From Planococcus sp. (in: firmicutes) (lineage in GTDB: Bacteria > Bacillota > Bacilli > Bacillales_A > Planococcaceae), in assembly GCA_030147225.1 (NCBI GenBank), contig JASLAI010000059.1:1-7640 (forward strand): a stretch of DNA of 7,640 nucleotides, given 5' to 3'. Under the pieces are notes generated by a model that saw only the letters and a list, made by a program, of their open reading frames with translations, searched no databases and was not told the DNA's origin. The position numbers were made by a program, and so were the translations under genes. This document shows positions 5,359 to 7,640 of this stretch, one piece after another (position 1 is the first letter of the stretch; the number at the start of each line of letters is the position of its first letter).

Positions 5359-6288
5359 ATGATTTTGCGTAATTTGCCGAAACGACTGAAAAAAGGGGAT
5401 ACCGTTGGCGTAATCGCGCCTTCTAGTCCGCCAAATCAAGAAAATTTGCAGAAAGCCTTGCCGTTCCTGGAGGCGCTCGGATTGAAAATCAGGTTGGGCA
5501 AATCACTCGATGCGGCACATGGTTATTTGGCTGGTACCGACGAAGAGCGATTGGCCGACTTGCACGCCATGTTTGAAGATCCGGAAGTGTCAGGCATTAT
5601 ATGTGCTGGCGGAGGATTCGGTGCAGCGCGCTATGCGGACCAAATCGATTATGCCATGATCATGGAAAACCCAAAAGTGTTCTGGGGATATTCAGATATT
5701 ACGTTTTTACATACCGCCATTGGCGAGTACGCCAACTTGGTGACCTTCCATGGACCCATGCTGGCATCGGATGTCGGCAAGAAAGAATTTCACGAACGCA
5801 GCGGCCGTATGTTCGGCCAATTGTTCGAGCCATTCGAGCTGCATTATACGGAAGAAGTGGCGCCGCTTGAAACGCTTGTAGGCGGAGTCGCACAAGGTGA
5901 ATTGGTCGGGGGCAACTTGTCGCTGATCCGCAGCGCAGTCGGCACCAAATTCGACTTGGATGTCAAAGGCAAAATCCTTCTGATTGAAGACATCGATGAA
6001 GAGCCTTACGAAGTGGATGAAATTCTTAACCAATTGCGGATGGCGCGGAAATTCGATGAAGCAGCAGGCATTGTCATCGGGGACTTCAAAAATGCCGAAC
6101 CGAAAAAACGCAAGCCGTCATTGACCTTGAATCAAGTATTCAACGACTACTTTAGCGACTTGAAGATTCCGGTCGTCAAAGGCTTTAAAATCGGCCATTG
6201 TGAACCCCATTTCTCTGTTCCGCTTGGTGCTCTTGCACGGCTGGATGGCGACGCCAAAACCTTGACCATCTTACCGGGTGTCCAGTAA
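5359..6288 (+). CDS. ykfA: LD-carboxypeptidase, YkfA/LdcA family (peptidase S66)
   Basis: This 309-residue protein has normal family length and no signal peptide, so it is cytoplasmic. S66 enzymes cut the L,D bond between the diamino acid and terminal D-Ala of murein tetrapeptides during recycling. Visible family marks are KKGDTVGVIAPSSPP (11-25), GGGFGAAR (84-91), the nucleophile S112 in GYSDIT (110-115), HGPM (131-134), E210 in LLIEDIDEEPY, and H280 in GHCEPHFSVPLG. S112, E210 and H280 fit the Ser-Glu-His triad. The start is not settled: AGGAG (5351-5355) is only 3 nt before ATG 5359 but 9 nt before the in-frame TTG 5365, which would give a product of 307 residues beginning LRNLPKRLKKGD. 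The gene stands directly after the dppA remnant and 85 bp before the YkfC-like gene with no terminator between, so both are probably co-transcribed. Confidence 0.92.
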   Translation: MILRNLPKRLKKGDTVGVIAPSSPPNQENLQKALPFLEALGLKIRLGKSLDAAHGYLAGTDEERLADLHAMFEDPEVSGIICAGGGFGAARYADQIDYAMIMENPKVFWGYSDITFLHTAIGEYANLVTFHGPMLASDVGKKEFHERSGRMFGQLFEPFELHYTEEVAPLETLVGGVAQGELVGGNLSLIRSAVGTKFDLDVKGKILLIEDIDEEPYEVDEILNQLRMARKFDEAAGIVIGDFKNAEPKKRKPSLTLNQVFNDYFSDLKIPVVKGFKIGHCEPHFSVPLGALARLDGDAKTLTILPGVQ

Positions 6289-6373
6289 CGCTGCCGTACT
6301 CAAAAGGGATTGGCTTTCAACCGATAGAGCACAATAAAAGCGAAGAAATCGACAACGAAACGGAGTGAAGAAA

Positions 6374-7312
6374 TTGCTGCAAACAGAATCGACCGCATGG
6401 GTATGCAGTGTTCCAGTTGCAACTGTCTGGACCGCGCCTGAAAAAGCGCGTCCCGTCGATACGGAGAGCATCGCAGAAAATCCAAATATCAATAAATGGC
6501 TGCAGGAAATGAGCCGTGAGGACAATAAAGATTTGACTGACAGCGGCCGCATTCAAACGCAGCTTCTTTACGGGGAGCCTGTAATAATTGTGGAAGTGCT
6601 AGAAGGCTGGGCAAAAATTATTGCACTTTGGCAGCCTTGCCACAAAGATGAGCGTGGGTATCCTGGATGGGTACCCGTTAGCCAACTAAAGGAAGTAGAA
6701 GCTTTAAGTGAGCTTGGCTATGCCCGTGTAAAAGCGAACAAAGCGCAGCTTTGGACAACGGAGTTCAAACCGTTAAAAGCGGTATCCTTCAATACGCTGC
6801 TGCCAGTCAAAGAGCTCGGTGACTTTATTCGCCTGCAGACACCGGATGGGGACGCCATGATCATGTCAGACATGGTAGAAGTAGTTGCCGGATACAACCG
6901 GGGACCGCAAGGAAGCGGCATAGATATTGCAAAGCTGGGAGCCGGATTTTTGGATCTGCCATATTTATGGGCGGGCATGTCGAGCTACGGCTATGACTGC
7001 TCAGGGTTTACTTATAACCTGATGAAAGCGAATGGCATCATCATTTCACGCGATGCGGTTGACCAAGCCCAAGAAGGCAACGAAATCGATCAGCAGGATC
7101 AGGATTCTTGGCATATTGGAGATTTGCTGTTCTTTGCCTATGAAGAAGGAAAAGGAAGCATTCACCATGTAGGAGTCTATTACGGCAACGGTTTGATGCT
7201 GCATTCACCGACTCCCGGAAAAGCGGTTGAAATCATTGAACTCGCGGGCACAAAACATGAAATTGAGTTATGCGCGGTTCGGCGCTTTACAGAAAAAGAA
7301 GACCGTGACTAA
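6374..7312 (+). CDS. ykfC: Gamma-D-glutamyl-L-diamino acid endopeptidase, YkfC family (SH3b-SH3b-NlpC/P60)
   Basis: The product has 312 residues from TTG 6374. The GGAG of ACGGAG (6362-6365) is 8 nt before this TTG, whereas the in-frame GTG 6365 overlaps the ribosome site; the numbering here counts from that GTG (add-on of three residues). Two SH3b-like regions (about 12-110 and 115-175, the first ending in RGYPGWVPVSQL) precede an NlpC/P60 peptidase (about 185-312). C212 in YDCSGFT, H268 in HHVGVYYG and H280 in MLHSP form the catalytic set, and D230 in SRDA sits 18 residues after C212, as in the Bacillus cereus YkfC structure, where this Asp and a Tyr of the first SH3b domain hold the free L-Ala amine; Y99 is the likely Tyr. 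The enzyme therefore cleaves L-Ala-D-Glu from free murein peptides. No signal peptide is present. It probably shares a transcript with ykfA; the ykfB epimerase usually found between them is missing. Confidence 0.9.
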   Translation: MLQTESTAWVCSVPVATVWTAPEKARPVDTESIAENPNINKWLQEMSREDNKDLTDSGRIQTQLLYGEPVIIVEVLEGWAKIIALWQPCHKDERGYPGWVPVSQLKEVEALSELGYARVKANKAQLWTTEFKPLKAVSFNTLLPVKELGDFIRLQTPDGDAMIMSDMVEVVAGYNRGPQGSGIDIAKLGAGFLDLPYLWAGMSSYGYDCSGFTYNLMKANGIIISRDAVDQAQEGNEIDQQDQDSWHIGDLLFFAYEEGKGSIHHVGVYYGNGLMLHSPTPGKAVEIIELAGTKHEIELCAVRRFTEKEDRD

Positions 7313-7420
7313 AGAAGAAACTTCCTCTCTATATTTTCCAAACTGTCTGCTGTCATAAGCTTTAACAAGAAATTCATTATGCTCTTATGTTTGCTTAGAG
7401 ATGAAATGAGTGGCAGATTG

Positions 7421-7429
7421 TGATATAAT
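7421..7429 (+). promoter_or_regulatory. Extended -10 promoter of the gene at the right edge
   Basis: TGA-TATAAT is a perfect extended -10 (TATAAT at 7424-7429). No good -35 lies at 16-18 bp. The leader would be about 28 nt. No convincing terminator separates it from ykfC. Confidence 0.6.
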
Positions 7430-7463
7430 ATGCAGATAGTGTTTTAAAAAGAGAGGCGTGGTA

Positions 7464-7640
7464 ATGATGGCATTCCAACCCCATGAAAAAGAAGTATCAG
7501 AATTCGTAGCAGCCCGCTACATTGGCGAATGGATTTCTTTCACTCGCAACGGCGTCGATGTTAACGGCACCATCTTTAAAATTATGGACAACTCGGTGAT
7601 TGTTGAAATTTCACCAGAAGATGCAAAAGAAATTGGTGCG
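7464..7640 (+). CDS. YkvS/DUF2187-like protein, N-terminal part
   Basis: The first 59 codons are visible and the frame is open to the window end. Residues 20-50 (IGEWISFTRNGVDVNGTIFKIMDNSVIVEIS) have the pattern of the small beta-barrel family DUF2187 (B. subtilis YkvS): a glycine-led opening strand, a G-x-I/V turn, and the N-SVIV-x-hydrophobic segment. The family has no assigned function. The N-terminal extension of about 19 residues (PHEKEVSEFVAARY) is helical. ATG 7464 has GAGAGG (7451-7456) 7 nt upstream; a second ATG follows directly at 7467. The assignment is by eye from a short segment and may be wrong; another small RNA- or nucleotide-binding barrel would look similar. Confidence 0.6.
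   Translation, partial: MMAFQPHEKEVSEFVAARYIGEWISFTRNGVDVNGTIFKIMDNSVIVEISPEDAKEIGA

Noticed and set aside
4925..5439. Minus-strand frames of 116 and 82 codons opposite dppA remnant and ykfA start
   Set aside because: They are antisense to the DppA-like and YkfA coding starts and lack ribosome sites.
7314..7335. GAAG/CTTC hairpin as terminator of ykfC
   Set aside because: Only four pairs, with no T run following; transcription may read into the next gene.

Overview
The window looks like chromosome of a low-to-mid GC Gram-positive rod of the Bacillales. The Planococcaceae (Planococcus or Sporosarcina relatives) are my best guess. Support for this is AAGGAG-type ribosome sites, frequent TTG/GTG starts, TGn-TATAAT promoters, an IDEAL-domain protein, and gene pairs known from Bacillus (SWIM + SNF2 helicase, ykfA + ykfC). 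I see no IS, phage, tRNA, rRNA or CRISPR.

Left block (1-3260, minus strand): a two-gene operon. A SWIM zinc-finger protein (1668-3200) is followed, with an ATGA overlap, by an SNF2-family ATPase that runs off the left edge just before its motif II. A TTTACG-17-TATAAT promoter lies ahead of it.

Middle block (3260-5110): a divergent plus-strand gene of unknown function (3398-3769, TTG start) has a perfect 18-bp palindrome across its promoter and a clear terminator after it. Next is about 330 bp of non-coding DNA, including a tract that may be a dispersed repeat and an inverted repeat. A 156-residue IDEAL-domain protein (4154-4624) follows, then two terminator-like hairpins, and on the minus strand a 34-codon gene for a tiny hydrophobic peptide (4778-4882).

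Right block (5110-7312, plus strand): a reduced murein-peptide recycling locus. It starts with a 45-codon remnant of a DppA-type (M55) D-aminopeptidase that keeps its start signals and has lost about 80% of the gene. Then come complete genes for an LD-carboxypeptidase (YkfA family, S66) and a gamma-D-glutamyl-L-diamino acid endopeptidase (YkfC family, two SH3b domains + NlpC/P60). In Bacillus subtilis these belong to one dppABCDE-ykfABCD operon. Here the transporter and the YkfB epimerase are absent from the interval. YkfA would remove terminal D-Ala from tetrapeptides and YkfC would cut after D-Glu, both in the cytoplasm.

Right edge: a separate promoter (TGATATAAT) drives a gene cut by the window end, whose visible part resembles the YkvS/DUF2187 family. 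I found no clearly novel multi-gene system. The observations most worth following are the decayed dppA with paired palindromes at the ykfA promoter, the 34-residue peptide gene, the possible dispersed repeat, and the uncharacterised 123-residue protein with its palindromic operator.
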